Positions 38,714 to 47,188 of a DNA stretch of 64,000 nucleotides are shown one piece after another. Origin of the DNA: Chloroflexus aurantiacus J-10-fl (GTDB taxonomy: Bacteria > Chloroflexota > Chloroflexia > Chloroflexales > Chloroflexaceae); assembly GCF_000018865.1 (NCBI RefSeq), contig NC_010175.1:2914001-2978000 (forward strand). The letters are read 5' to 3'. The stretch's first letter is position 1, and every line of letters starts with the position of its first letter. The position numbers and the translations under genes were made by a program. The notes beneath the pieces were generated by a model. It was not told the DNA's origin. It ran no database searches and was given only the letters and a program-made list of their open reading frames with translations.

Positions 38714-41700
38714 TCAGGGTGGTTGTGCGGCAATCTGCCCAGACCGGTGAAGTGGCCCGGCGGAAACCGGTGGTGGTCACCCCTGCCCGGCCCAGGTCCC
38801 GGCGCGTCAACGCGACCGACAAGGATGGTGCTGAAGCGGCACGGCCACTCTCCGCTCACGAAACCGTTGGGCTGACGGAGCTGTTGGCGCAGGCGATGAC
38901 CTTCCCGCCGGTGCCATTACCGCATCGTGCTGATCTGGAGGTGCACTTCGCCCAACCCCTCGCGCAGATTCCGGTCTATGCCAATCCGGTTGCCGCGCAG
39001 GCTCTGGCGCTGGCGCACGCTGAAGCGCTTACCTATCAGGGAGCGATCTTTCTCGCCGATCCCCATCCGTCACTTGCCCTGATCACCCACGAAGTTGTAC
39101 ACGCGCTTCAGATGCAATCGGCGGCTGCGCCCATGCCCAACCAGCAGGTGGTGGCGGCGAACGATCCGGCTGAGCACGAGGCGGCAACGCTGGCCGATCA
39201 GGTCGAACGCACGGCAACCACAGCGCTGGTACCACCCCATCTGGCAGTTACCACCACGCTCCCCGCTACTGCCCTGGCATTACGGCGAACCACTCCACCA
39301 TCACCGACTGCTGAGCCGGCGACAATGGCATTTCAGCGCACCGTTGACCGCATGCCGCAACCATCACCATCGAGCCAGACAGCGGAGAGCCAGGCATCTG
39401 CCCCCCAGGCTGAAACGTTACCGGTGCCGGCGCTTGAGCCGGATCAGCCGCCACTGGAATTGCCACCAGCACCGACACCGGGGATCAGTGAGGCCGAGGT
39501 AGCGGCCCAGCAGGCGGCCATGGCAGAAGCCAGTGCCACTCTGAGCGCAGCCTCCGATCCAGAGGCATTGATGGCGGCGTTTGCCGACGCGCCACCAACC
39601 CTCAAAGCCCAATCTGCGGCAACCCTGGGCACCGACACGGATCGGCTGGCGAAGGCAGAAGTCGCTCAATTCAATGCTGACGTGCCGGACATCCACGCCA
39701 CCCTCACCTCAGCAGTCGAAGAGCCACCACCATTGACGGTGGTATCACCGGACACCCGCCCCCCTGAACTGACCGTTGAAGGAACGTTACCGCGTGGCGA
39801 AGTGCCATTAACGCCCGATCCCGGTCGTTATACTGCCAACGACCGCCTCACTGCCGATGTCTCGCGTCTGATGAGCGGTACAGCCGAAGATCGGGCGACC
39901 CAGATTGCTGAACAGTTGCGCTCGGTGCAGGTTCAGGACGACACAGTTGTTACCTCACCTGGGGTACCACCACAGATACCACTGACCGACGGCGCCGATC
40001 CAGAGCAGATCGACAATCACCTGCACGAAGGTGTCAGCCAATCGCGCCAGCTTCGTGATGAGGCTGCGCAGGCTGTGATCAATGGCCCCGGACCTGAACA
40101 GGCGCAACCGGTGGCCCTCGATGAAGCCTACGCTGTGGGTGAGCTGATACAACCGACTATTGCCGCACCGACCATGCCGGAAGGACCGCAGGCATACCTT
40201 GAGCTGGGTCTACCCCCCGACGTACAGGTAGCCTTTGATCAGCAGCAGCATGCGGCAATGGCGGCGAATATGGCCGCTGCCCACCAACAGGTAGTCGACG
40301 CCGGTGCCGAGCGCGATCAACAACAAGCCGCAGCGATCAGCGAGGCGCAAACCCAGGCTCAGGAGCAATCGGCCCAGGCCGATGCCCGCCAACGGGACGG
40401 GGTGATGGAGGCGCGCAACCAGATCCAGAACGCTCGTCAGGAGACCCTGGCCGCGCAACAGGCGGCAGTGGCCGACATCGAGCAACAGGCAACGGTTGAG
40501 CGTACCGCTCAGCGTCGCCAGGTTGACGAGCGAGTTCGGGCTGATGAAGAGCAGATCACGCAGCAGTACGCTACGGCGGAACGTGATGCCCAGGCTGAAG
40601 TAGCAGACGGTGAGCGACAGGCCGCAGCCGAACGGGATCGTGCTACCCGTGAAGCCGAAGAACAGAGCTGGTGGGATCGGGCAGTCAATGCGATACGTGA
40701 TGCCTTCGCGGCATTGACCAGGGCAATCGGCGCGATCTTCGATGCGGTGCGGCGGGCAGTGAATGCCATTCTGGATGCAGCAAAAGCATTTGCAATGAGG
40801 CTGATCGACGCTGCCGTATCGTTTATTAATGGCTTGATTGCCGCATTTGGGGCATTCCTGAAGGGGTTGATCGATACCCTGATCGGCAGTATCTTCCCCG
40901 AACTGGCAGCCCGACTCAATGCTGCCATCGACGGCGCAGTTGCCTTTGCGCAGAACGTTGTCAACACGGCAGCAGCGACCCTCAAAGCCGGAATTGCCGC
41001 GATTGTCGAAGGCTTACGCGCCGGTTTGAACGCGATCATCAACGCCTATCAGGCCGCACTCACCGCTGCGCTCAGCGTTGTCCAGGCCGTGCTTACCGGT
41101 GATTGGGCGGCGCTGGCACGCATGGCACTGGAAGCGGTGCTGAAGGTGGCCGGGGTTGATCCAGAGACGTTCTACCAGTTTATCGGTCGCGCTCAGGAGA
41201 CCTTCCAGATGATTCTGGACAATCCCGGTGGTTTTGTCAGCAATCTGGTCGACGCATTTCTGAACGGCGTGCGGCAATTTGCCGACAATTTCTTGAGCCA
41301 CCTGCAAGCCGGCATTATCGGCTGGCTAACCGGTGCGCTCGGTGGGGCCGGAATTACGTTGCCCGAACGGTTTGACCTCATGGGAGTCCTGAGCCTGATC
41401 CAGCAAATCCTGGGTTTAACCTGGGAACGGCTACGCGAGCGGGCAGTGCGTTTGATCGGCCCCCAGGCCGTTGCCGTGATTGAATTTGTTGCCGGTTACC
41501 TGCAAACGTTGATCGAAGGCGGATGGGATGCGCTCTGGCAGCGGATACGCGACGATCTGGCCGGTCTGCGCGATATGGTGTTCGATAGCATCAAAAACTT
41601 CTTGCTCGAACGGATTGTTATGGCGGCGATTACCCGACTGGCGACGATGTTTAATCCGGTGGGAGCGATTGTCAATCTGATCATCGCCGCCTACAACCTC

Positions 41701-42984
41701 TTCACCTTCTTGCGTGACCAGTTAGCGCGCATTATCGAAGTCGTGCAGACGGTGGTCAACGCCATTGGCGATATTGCCCGTGGCGTCATTCAGCCGGCAG
41801 CGCAGCGGGTGGAAGAGGTTCTGGCCCGGTTGTTACCGCTGGCAATCGATCTGCTGGCGCGTCTGCTCGGTTTGGGTAATGTCGGCAGGCGAGTTCGCGA
41901 GATCATTGAACAGGTGCGGGCTGTCGTTGATCGCGCCCTCGACCGCTTGATCGAGCGGGTACGGGGTATGTTCCGGGGTGGGGGGGATGCTGCGTCAACT
42001 GCGGCTCGTCCCTCTGGTGAGCTGGCAATTCCCTTTACCGCTGATGGTCAGCATCATCTCTATGTGCGTATCATCAACGGGCGGGCCGTGATGACAATTG
42101 CCAGTCAAGAGCAAGATTTTGATCAATTTGCTGCCGGGCTTGAGCAACGCATCCAGGCACTACCCGAAGGTCCTGACAAAAATCGCCTGCTTCAACAACT
42201 TACCCATGCCCGGCAACTATCAACCACAGTTGAGACACGGCAAACACAGGCAGCAACCCGTGCCGCTCAGGAGCGCGGCGGCAATATTCAGAGTCAACTT
42301 GATCAGCTTATTGCAGCGCTGTCAGCAGTTATGGTGCGGGCAAGCAATGTGCCGTCTGATTTCACACCTGGTGTCATCCAATACAACCCACAAGGGGATC
42401 GCGCCAGACGTGCTCACGGTTGGCTGGGCAAGAAACAACCACGCGATGCTGAAGATCAGGCACGTGTATCAAGACCGGTCAACGACGCGATCCGACATCT
42501 GGCAGATCAAGGAGTCTCGATTAACACCACGTTTGATGCCGGTCACCTGATTGCCAGTCGCTACGGTGGAGATGGCCGCTGGCACAATTTAGTACCGATG
42601 GAAGCGAGAATGAATAGGAGCTGGTTTAGCGCGTTTGAGGCGAGAGTACAAACACACGTCGATGCCGGCGAAGCCGTTTATGCGGATGTTGAAGCACAAT
42701 ATGGTGGCGATCCTTTTGCTCGCTTGCTCGGCGAGACGGAAAGAACACAATTGACGGCTGCGCAACAGCTTGCTGCTGCCACGGCTTTTGAGCGCATTCC
42801 ACAAGCGATTGTCGTGTCTGTTGGTCGCCGTTCTGGTAATGGTCCTGATCAACCTCTCTTTAACTTAACCTTTGATCCGCGTCTGCGTCTTTCACTCACA
42901 ATTGGACAGTCTCGTGAAGGATTGGTTGGTCAGGAGACAGTTCCTCGCGCACGAGATGTTTTTCAGCGACGTGATGAAGAATGA
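38710..42984 (+). CDS. eCIS cargo toxin: DUF4157, helical stalk, DNA/RNA non-specific endonuclease
   Basis: The 1424-residue protein has three parts. Residues about 40-170 form a DUF4157 (eCIS-core) domain with a zinc-peptidase-like HEVVH at 127-131. Residues about 180-1090 are Pro-rich, then coiled-coil (about 500-650, repeated Gln/Ala/Glu) and a long run of amphipathic or hydrophobic helices (about 655-1080, e.g. FAALTRAIGAIFDAVRRAVN). Residues about 1200-1424 match DNA/RNA non-specific endonucleases: DAGHLIASRYGG with general-base H1279, then HNLVPM with N1293 as metal ligand. The likely role is a nuclease effector delivered by the injection system. The last 900 bases have lower GC than the body. 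No tape-measure gene is seen elsewhere, so the helical stalk might also set tail length. Confidence 0.85.
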   Translation: MIRVVVRQSAQTGEVARRKPVVVTPARPRSRRVNATDKDGAEAARPLSAHETVGLTELLAQAMTFPPVPLPHRADLEVHFAQPLAQIPVYANPVAAQALALAHAEALTYQGAIFLADPHPSLALITHEVVHALQMQSAAAPMPNQQVVAANDPAEHEAATLADQVERTATTALVPPHLAVTTTLPATALALRRTTPPSPTAEPATMAFQRTVDRMPQPSPSSQTAESQASAPQAETLPVPALEPDQPPLELPPAPTPGISEAEVAAQQAAMAEASATLSAASDPEALMAAFADAPPTLKAQSAATLGTDTDRLAKAEVAQFNADVPDIHATLTSAVEEPPPLTVVSPDTRPPELTVEGTLPRGEVPLTPDPGRYTANDRLTADVSRLMSGTAEDRATQIAEQLRSVQVQDDTVVTSPGVPPQIPLTDGADPEQIDNHLHEGVSQSRQLRDEAAQAVINGPGPEQAQPVALDEAYAVGELIQPTIAAPTMPEGPQAYLELGLPPDVQVAFDQQQHAAMAANMAAAHQQVVDAGAERDQQQAAAISEAQTQAQEQSAQADARQRDGVMEARNQIQNARQETLAAQQAAVADIEQQATVERTAQRRQVDERVRADEEQITQQYATAERDAQAEVADGERQAAAERDRATREAEEQSWWDRAVNAIRDAFAALTRAIGAIFDAVRRAVNAILDAAKAFAMRLIDAAVSFINGLIAAFGAFLKGLIDTLIGSIFPELAARLNAAIDGAVAFAQNVVNTAAATLKAGIAAIVEGLRAGLNAIINAYQAALTAALSVVQAVLTGDWAALARMALEAVLKVAGVDPETFYQFIGRAQETFQMILDNPGGFVSNLVDAFLNGVRQFADNFLSHLQAGIIGWLTGALGGAGITLPERFDLMGVLSLIQQILGLTWERLRERAVRLIGPQAVAVIEFVAGYLQTLIEGGWDALWQRIRDDLAGLRDMVFDSIKNFLLERIVMAAITRLATMFNPVGAIVNLIIAAYNLFTFLRDQLARIIEVVQTVVNAIGDIARGVIQPAAQRVEEVLARLLPLAIDLLARLLGLGNVGRRVREIIEQVRAVVDRALDRLIERVRGMFRGGGDAASTAARPSGELAIPFTADGQHHLYVRIINGRAVMTIASQEQDFDQFAAGLEQRIQALPEGPDKNRLLQQLTHARQLSTTVETRQTQAATRAAQERGGNIQSQLDQLIAALSAVMVRASNVPSDFTPGVIQYNPQGDRARRAHGWLGKKQPRDAEDQARVSRPVNDAIRHLADQGVSINTTFDAGHLIASRYGGDGRWHNLVPMEARMNRSWFSAFEARVQTHVDAGEAVYADVEAQYGGDPFARLLGETERTQLTAAQQLAAATAFERIPQAIVVSVGRRSGNGPDQPLFNLTFDPRLRLSLTIGQSREGLVGQETVPRARDVFQRRDEE

Positions 42985-42998
42985 AGTAAGGGATTATT

Positions 42999-43946
42999 AT
43001 GCGCTCGGCTATTCGTCAATTGCAATCCCAATCTCAGTATGTGGCCCACTCTGGTGTGAGGCAGCATACCCATCCCCTCGACCCGGCCACCAGCACCCGC
43101 TTCGCGCCGCGCTTCGGGTATGACCTTAGCACCGTTCGTATTCATCACGACTGCTCGGCTGCGGTTACTGCCCGGAGTCTCGGTGCCGCAGCGTACACCA
43201 TCGGGCGCGATGTCTTTTTTGCTCCCGGTCAATACGCTCCGCATACACCTGCCGGACAACGCTTGCTGGCCCACGAGTTGACGCATGTCGTACAGCAGGC
43301 TGAAGGGACGCACGGACAGAGTCTGCACGCGCTTGAGGCGGAGGCTGAACAGCATGCTAACACCGCAACAACGCCAGCACCAATCCATCGCCTGCGTCCG
43401 CTGCCGGAGCCGGCTCAGCCACTGCTTCAGTGCTACCGTGTGCCCGGTTCGTTACGCTGCCACGATGTGGTTGACTGGCTGAACGCCAACTCGCCCTACG
43501 CGCCGGAATGGGCCGAAACCCGTTGCACCTACGATTTCAACGGTGGTGTGCAGACCCGCAGTGAGACCTTACGTGACGGACGAGTGCGGGTGACTGCACG
43601 GGGAACGCCTTCGGCTACGGTTGGTGTTGACTGTCCGATTGACCGACCTGAATGGGAACCTACGGATCGGCCCAACCGTGATGCCGAGGTTGCCGCCTGG
43701 CAGGCGATGCGGGCAACCCTCGACGCTCATGAAGCCGAACATCGCCGGATCGGCCAGCGCTGGCGGGCTATTCTGGAAGGACGCTTTCGGGCTGTCAGTT
43801 TCACGGTTACCGGTAGCGACGCTGCGGATGCGATGCAGCAGGCCCAGGATCGGTTGACCGCTCTGCAACAACAGTGGCAGGCTGACGCCCAGGCGGCCCA
43901 GGATGCGATTGATCCATTCCGTGGGGCAGTATTGCGCTGCCCCTGA
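42999..43946 (+). CDS. DUF4157 + DUF922-like double-metalloprotease protein, putative eCIS cargo
   Basis: The 315-residue protein starts with a DUF4157 domain (about 20-105: RFAPRFGYDLSTVRIHHD, TIGRDVFFAPGQY, and zinc motif HELTH at 92-96). Its second half (about 145-300) resembles DUF922, a putative zinc protease family, with HEAEH at 244-248 and the pattern TRCTYDFNGGVQ...WQAMRATLDAHEAEHRRIG. The two HExxH motifs imply either two metal sites or one active and one structural module. As DUF4157 marks eCIS effectors, this may be a second, protease-type cargo. ATG at 42999 is 14 bases after the nuclease gene. Confidence 0.8.
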   Translation: MRSAIRQLQSQSQYVAHSGVRQHTHPLDPATSTRFAPRFGYDLSTVRIHHDCSAAVTARSLGAAAYTIGRDVFFAPGQYAPHTPAGQRLLAHELTHVVQQAEGTHGQSLHALEAEAEQHANTATTPAPIHRLRPLPEPAQPLLQCYRVPGSLRCHDVVDWLNANSPYAPEWAETRCTYDFNGGVQTRSETLRDGRVRVTARGTPSATVGVDCPIDRPEWEPTDRPNRDAEVAAWQAMRATLDAHEAEHRRIGQRWRAILEGRFRAVSFTVTGSDAADAMQQAQDRLTALQQQWQADAQAAQDAIDPFRGAVLRCP

Positions 43947-43960
43947 AGCAAGGATGCCCT

Positions 43961-44593
43961 ATGACCACGTTTCCTCGTTCACCACGTCTGCTGAAAGGTG
44001 CTCTGGTCAGTTTCGATCTGCCCAATCCGCAGCCGGCTGTCATCATCTTTCAGTACAACCCCGACACGCTGTCGCGTACCCTTGAAGCTCAAACCGGCAG
44101 TGAGGGCAGTGATGCGCTGCGGATTAAGGGCGCACCGGTTGAAACGATCAAGCTGGATGTTGAACTCGACGCGACCGACCAGCTCGAACAGGGTGGAGCG
44201 GCACTTGGTTTACACCCACAACTGGCGGCCCTGGAAGTGCTCATCTATCCAAAAAGCAGTCTAGTAGTTGCAAACACGACCCTGCTCAATACCGGCACGA
44301 TTGAAATTCTGCCACCACAGGCGCCCTTCACGCTCTTCATCTGGGGGCCGAAGCGCGTGCTGCCGGTTCGCCTGACCGAGTTTAGCATTAGTGAAGAGGC
44401 GCATGATCCGCAGCTCAACCCCATTCGGGCAAAAGTCTCGCTCGGTTTGCGGGTGCTGAGTTACAACGACCTGCCACTGACGAATCCCGGTTACCATCTC
44501 TTTCTCGCTCATCAGATTGTCAAAGAGACGATGGCAGCGACGGCGCGGAGTAGCTCGCTTGATGCGACCGGTGCCGGATCACTGTCGTTGTAA
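43961..44593 (+). CDS. eCIS tube-initiator/adaptor protein (CIS tube N-terminal domain)
   Basis: The 210-residue protein carries the contractile-injection tube N-terminal signature LLKGALVSFDLPNPQPAVII followed by FQYNPDTLSRTLEAQ, then GAPVETIKLDVELDATDQLE and FSISEEAHDPQLNPIRAKVS. This is the conserved first part of Afp7/Pvc7-type proteins that lie between baseplate and tube. In Afp7 a LysM domain follows in the same chain; here LysM is encoded by the next gene. ATG at 43961 is preceded by AAGGA. Confidence 0.88.
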   Translation: MTTFPRSPRLLKGALVSFDLPNPQPAVIIFQYNPDTLSRTLEAQTGSEGSDALRIKGAPVETIKLDVELDATDQLEQGGAALGLHPQLAALEVLIYPKSSLVVANTTLLNTGTIEILPPQAPFTLFIWGPKRVLPVRLTEFSISEEAHDPQLNPIRAKVSLGLRVLSYNDLPLTNPGYHLFLAHQIVKETMAATARSSSLDATGAGSLSL

Positions 44594-44604
44594 GGAGGAA
44601 TGCC

Positions 44605-44901
44605 TTGTTTAATCCCAACAGCCGCTACTATCGGATCGCAACCGCAATCTACACCGATACCGATGGCCGGGAAATTGTCTATCTGCGTCGTCGCTTCTTA
44701 CCGCAGGGTGCTGCTATGCCCCTCCTGGCCGAGATTGAAGTAACCGGTGCCGACCGTCTCGATCTGATCGCTACCAACGCCTTCGGTGACCCCGAACAGT
44801 TCTGGCGAATCTGTGATGCCAACGATGCTATGAATCCCTTTGATCTGACGGCTGAGATCGGGCGGCTATTGCGGGTCGCAGTGCCGACCTTTGAAGGGTG
44901 A
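44605..44901 (+). CDS. LysM-like baseplate adaptor
   Basis: The 98-residue protein has a LysM-like C-terminal half (RLDLIATNAFGDPEQFWRIC then DANDAMNPFDLT) with the tail-protein-X/gp53 pattern. Together with the preceding gene it corresponds to Afp7/Pvc7 split in two. It starts with TTG at 44605; the strong AAGGAGG at 44592-44598 fixes this start. The role is to link the hub spike to the inner tube or wedge. Stop overlaps a GTG that could start the next gene. Confidence 0.82.
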   Translation: MFNPNSRYYRIATAIYTDTDGREIVYLRRRFLPQGAAMPLLAEIEVTGADRLDLIATNAFGDPEQFWRICDANDAMNPFDLTAEIGRLLRVAVPTFEG

Positions 44902-44906
44902 TCGCA

Positions 44907-46034
44907 ATGAGTTTACGTAGTACCCGGCTGACAATGCTGATCGGCCCGACGATTCCGGTGCCTGCGCCACCGCCACTGCTGGCAGCCATAACCAGCGTTG
45001 AAGTGACCCATCGCGACGAAGGCCGGTCGGGGTTTCAGGTCGTCTTTCAGATCGGACGGGAAGCGGGTGATGTGCTCGATTATGCACTGCTCGCCGGCCC
45101 GGTGCTCCGCACCGGCAACCGCCTGGTGCTGATCGTCTGGTTCGGTGCATTGCCCCAGGTGCTGATGGACGGTCTCATCACCAATCAACAGCTCCAACCC
45201 GGCGATCAGCCCGGTTCAGCAACGCTCACCATCACCGGCGAAGATGTGAGCGTGGCGATGGATCGGGAAGAAAAGTCGGTTGAGCATCCGGCCCAACCTG
45301 AAGCGGTGATTGCCCTCAAGATTATCGCTGGTTATGCCCAGTACGGCTTGATCCCGGTGGTCATTCCGCCGCCAACGATTGATGCACCGTTGCCGACCGA
45401 ACGGATTCCGGTGCAACAGGCAACCGATCTGGCCTACCTGCGTCAGATGGCCGAACGGTTTGCCTACGTCTTTTACGTGATGCCCGGCCCGGCACCGCTG
45501 ACCAACACCGCCTACTGGGGACCGCCGGTACGGATCGGCGTTCCCCAACGGGCACTAACGGTCAATATGGGTTCGGCAACGAATGTCACCTCGATCAATT
45601 TTCAACACGACCCGCTAACTGCAACAACGCTTACCGGCCAGGTGCAGGATCGGTCAACCGGTCAGCGCATCCCGGTGCGCTCGTTCGCCAGCCTGCGTCC
45701 ACCCCTTGCCAGCATGCCGGCACTCGCCTCGTTTGCCCGCAGCACCATCTTTCGCGGCGCCGGTCTGGGTGTGGCACAGGCCATGGCCCAGGCGCAGGCT
45801 GCTACCGATGCGTCGAGCGATGTGTTGACGGTCGAAGGTGACCTTGATACCGGACGGTACGGCAGTTTGTTGCAGGCGCGCGGGCTGGTAGGTCTGCGCG
45901 GTGCCGGCTTTAGTTACGATGGCCTCTACTACGTCAAACAGGTCAAACACCAGATCAGTCGTGAAGGGTATAAGCAGAGCTTTACGTTGACCCGCGAAGG
46001 TCTTGGTTCGACGGTACCGGTGGTGCTGCCATGA
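44907..46034 (+). CDS. Baseplate hub protein (phage late control gpD/VgrG N-terminal-like)
   Basis: The 375-residue protein belongs to the gpD/gp27-like hub family: ITSVEVTHRDEGRSGFQVVF near the N-terminus, IPVQQATDLAYLRQMAERFA (the conserved LRxLAerfg block) and the closing YDGLYYVKQVKHQISREGYK. In T6SS and Afp8 this domain is fused to the spike; here hub (this gene) and spike (next gene) are separate, as in phage P2. ATG at 44907 is preferred; GTG at 44898 is also possible. Its stop overlaps the next ATG. Confidence 0.88.
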   Translation: MSLRSTRLTMLIGPTIPVPAPPPLLAAITSVEVTHRDEGRSGFQVVFQIGREAGDVLDYALLAGPVLRTGNRLVLIVWFGALPQVLMDGLITNQQLQPGDQPGSATLTITGEDVSVAMDREEKSVEHPAQPEAVIALKIIAGYAQYGLIPVVIPPPTIDAPLPTERIPVQQATDLAYLRQMAERFAYVFYVMPGPAPLTNTAYWGPPVRIGVPQRALTVNMGSATNVTSINFQHDPLTATTLTGQVQDRSTGQRIPVRSFASLRPPLASMPALASFARSTIFRGAGLGVAQAMAQAQAATDASSDVLTVEGDLDTGRYGSLLQARGLVGLRGAGFSYDGLYYVKQVKHQISREGYKQSFTLTREGLGSTVPVVLP

Positions 46035-46516
46035 ATCAGTTTTTCGGCAAATACCGTGGCAAAGTTGAAAACAATATCGATCCGCTGCAACAGGGGCGGG
46101 TGCAGGTGAGTGTCCCAGCAGTGCTTGGCGATGGTCGCCTGAGCTGGGCAATGCCGTGTGTGCCCTTTGCCGGCAATAGTGTCGGTCTGTTCCTCGTCCC
46201 GCCGACCGGTGCCAATGTGTGGGTGGAATTCGAGGGGGGCGATCCCGATTACCCGATCTGGAGCGGCTGTTTTTGGGCGCCAGGTGAAGTGCCGGCCTCA
46301 CCTGCGCTGGCCGAGATGAAGGTCTGGAAGACGGCCACGGCCACCATCACCATCAACGATGTGCCGGGAGCAGGCGGGATCACGATTGAAACAACAACCG
46401 GGGCCAGGATTGCAATCTCGGCCACCGGGATCGAGATCGTAAATGGGCAGGGGGCCTCGATCAAGCTAACCGGGCCACAGATTTCGCTCAATGATGGAGC
46501 ATTGGAGGTGACATAA
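46031..46516 (+). CDS. Baseplate spike protein (gpV/VgrG C-terminal-like)
   Basis: The 161-residue protein has the OB-fold of phage baseplate assembly protein V (YRGKVENNIDPLQQGRVQVS, GANVWVEFEGGDPDYPIWSG, then CFWAPG) and a short beta-helical tip (about 95-160, repeated polar beta strands such as GGITIETTTGARIAISATGI). It forms the membrane-piercing spike on the hub. Start and stop overlap the neighbours (ATGA at 46031; TAATG at 46514-46518). Confidence 0.92.
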   Translation: MNQFFGKYRGKVENNIDPLQQGRVQVSVPAVLGDGRLSWAMPCVPFAGNSVGLFLVPPTGANVWVEFEGGDPDYPIWSGCFWAPGEVPASPALAEMKVWKTATATITINDVPGAGGITIETTTGARIAISATGIEIVNGQGASIKLTGPQISLNDGALEVT

Positions 46517-46836
46517 TGCCGGGATTTCTTCTCCACGTCGGGGCGACGGTGCTCTGTGCTCATGGTGGTCAGGCGCAGGCCACTGCTCCCAACCCCAGGG
46601 TACGGGTGGGCGGGCAGCCGATTGTTACCATCAGCGCACCGCATACCGTCGCTGGATGCCCTTTTTCAACGGCCAGCGGTCCAATGCCATGCGTCACTGC
46701 CCAATGGACAACTGGCGCGAGTCGGGTACGGGCCGGTGGTGTACCGGTCCTGTTGCAAGACAGTCAGGCCACGTGCGTCCCTAATGGCACACCGGTCAAT
46801 ATTGTGATGACGCAGATGCGGGTGAGGGGGAACTGA
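46516..46836 (+). CDS. PAAR-like spike tip protein
   Basis: The 106-residue protein starts MPGFLLHVGATVLCAHGGQA and contains VRVGGQPIVTISAPHTVAGC, CVTAQWTTGASRVRAGGVPV and LLQDSQATCVPNGTPV, the layout of PAAR-like/DUF4280-type proteins that sharpen the spike (Afp10 role). Cys and His residues could bind the tip metal. Start and stop overlap the neighbouring genes by one base each. Confidence 0.87.
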   Translation: MPGFLLHVGATVLCAHGGQAQATAPNPRVRVGGQPIVTISAPHTVAGCPFSTASGPMPCVTAQWTTGASRVRAGGVPVLLQDSQATCVPNGTPVNIVMTQMRVRGN

Positions 46837-47186
46837 TGCAGATCGCCTTTCCGTACACGATTGACGGCAGCGGGCGTACTGCCCAGGCCGGTGATGATGA
46901 CCATATTCGCCATTTGATTGAACAACTCCTCTTCACCGCTCCCGGCGAACGAGTCAATCGACCGGGCTTTGGTGCCGGTTTGCACCGCTTGATCTTCGCA
47001 CCGAACAGCACCGAACTGGCGACGGCACTGGAGTTTATGGTACAGGGAGCGTTGCAAGAGTATCTGGGTGAATTGATCCGGGTCGAGACGGTGGCCATAG
47101 CGGCTGAAGACGAGCGATTGCGGGTGACGGTGCAGTATGTCGTGCAACGCACCCAGCAGCGCCGTGTGGTTGAGATTGCGAGTTAA
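46836..47186 (+). CDS. GPW/gp25-family baseplate wedge protein
   Basis: The 116-residue protein has the gp25 signature: DDDHIRHLIEQLLFTAPGER followed by VNRPGFGAGL, with the conserved EPR-equivalent region here read as ERVNRPGFG. gp25 nucleates sheath polymerisation at the baseplate (Afp9 equivalent). It overlaps the PAAR stop (TGATG) and lies two bases before the large wedge gene. Confidence 0.93.
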   Translation: MQIAFPYTIDGSGRTAQAGDDDHIRHLIEQLLFTAPGERVNRPGFGAGLHRLIFAPNSTELATALEFMVQGALQEYLGELIRVETVAIAAEDERLRVTVQYVVQRTQQRRVVEIAS

Positions 47187-47188
47187 GT

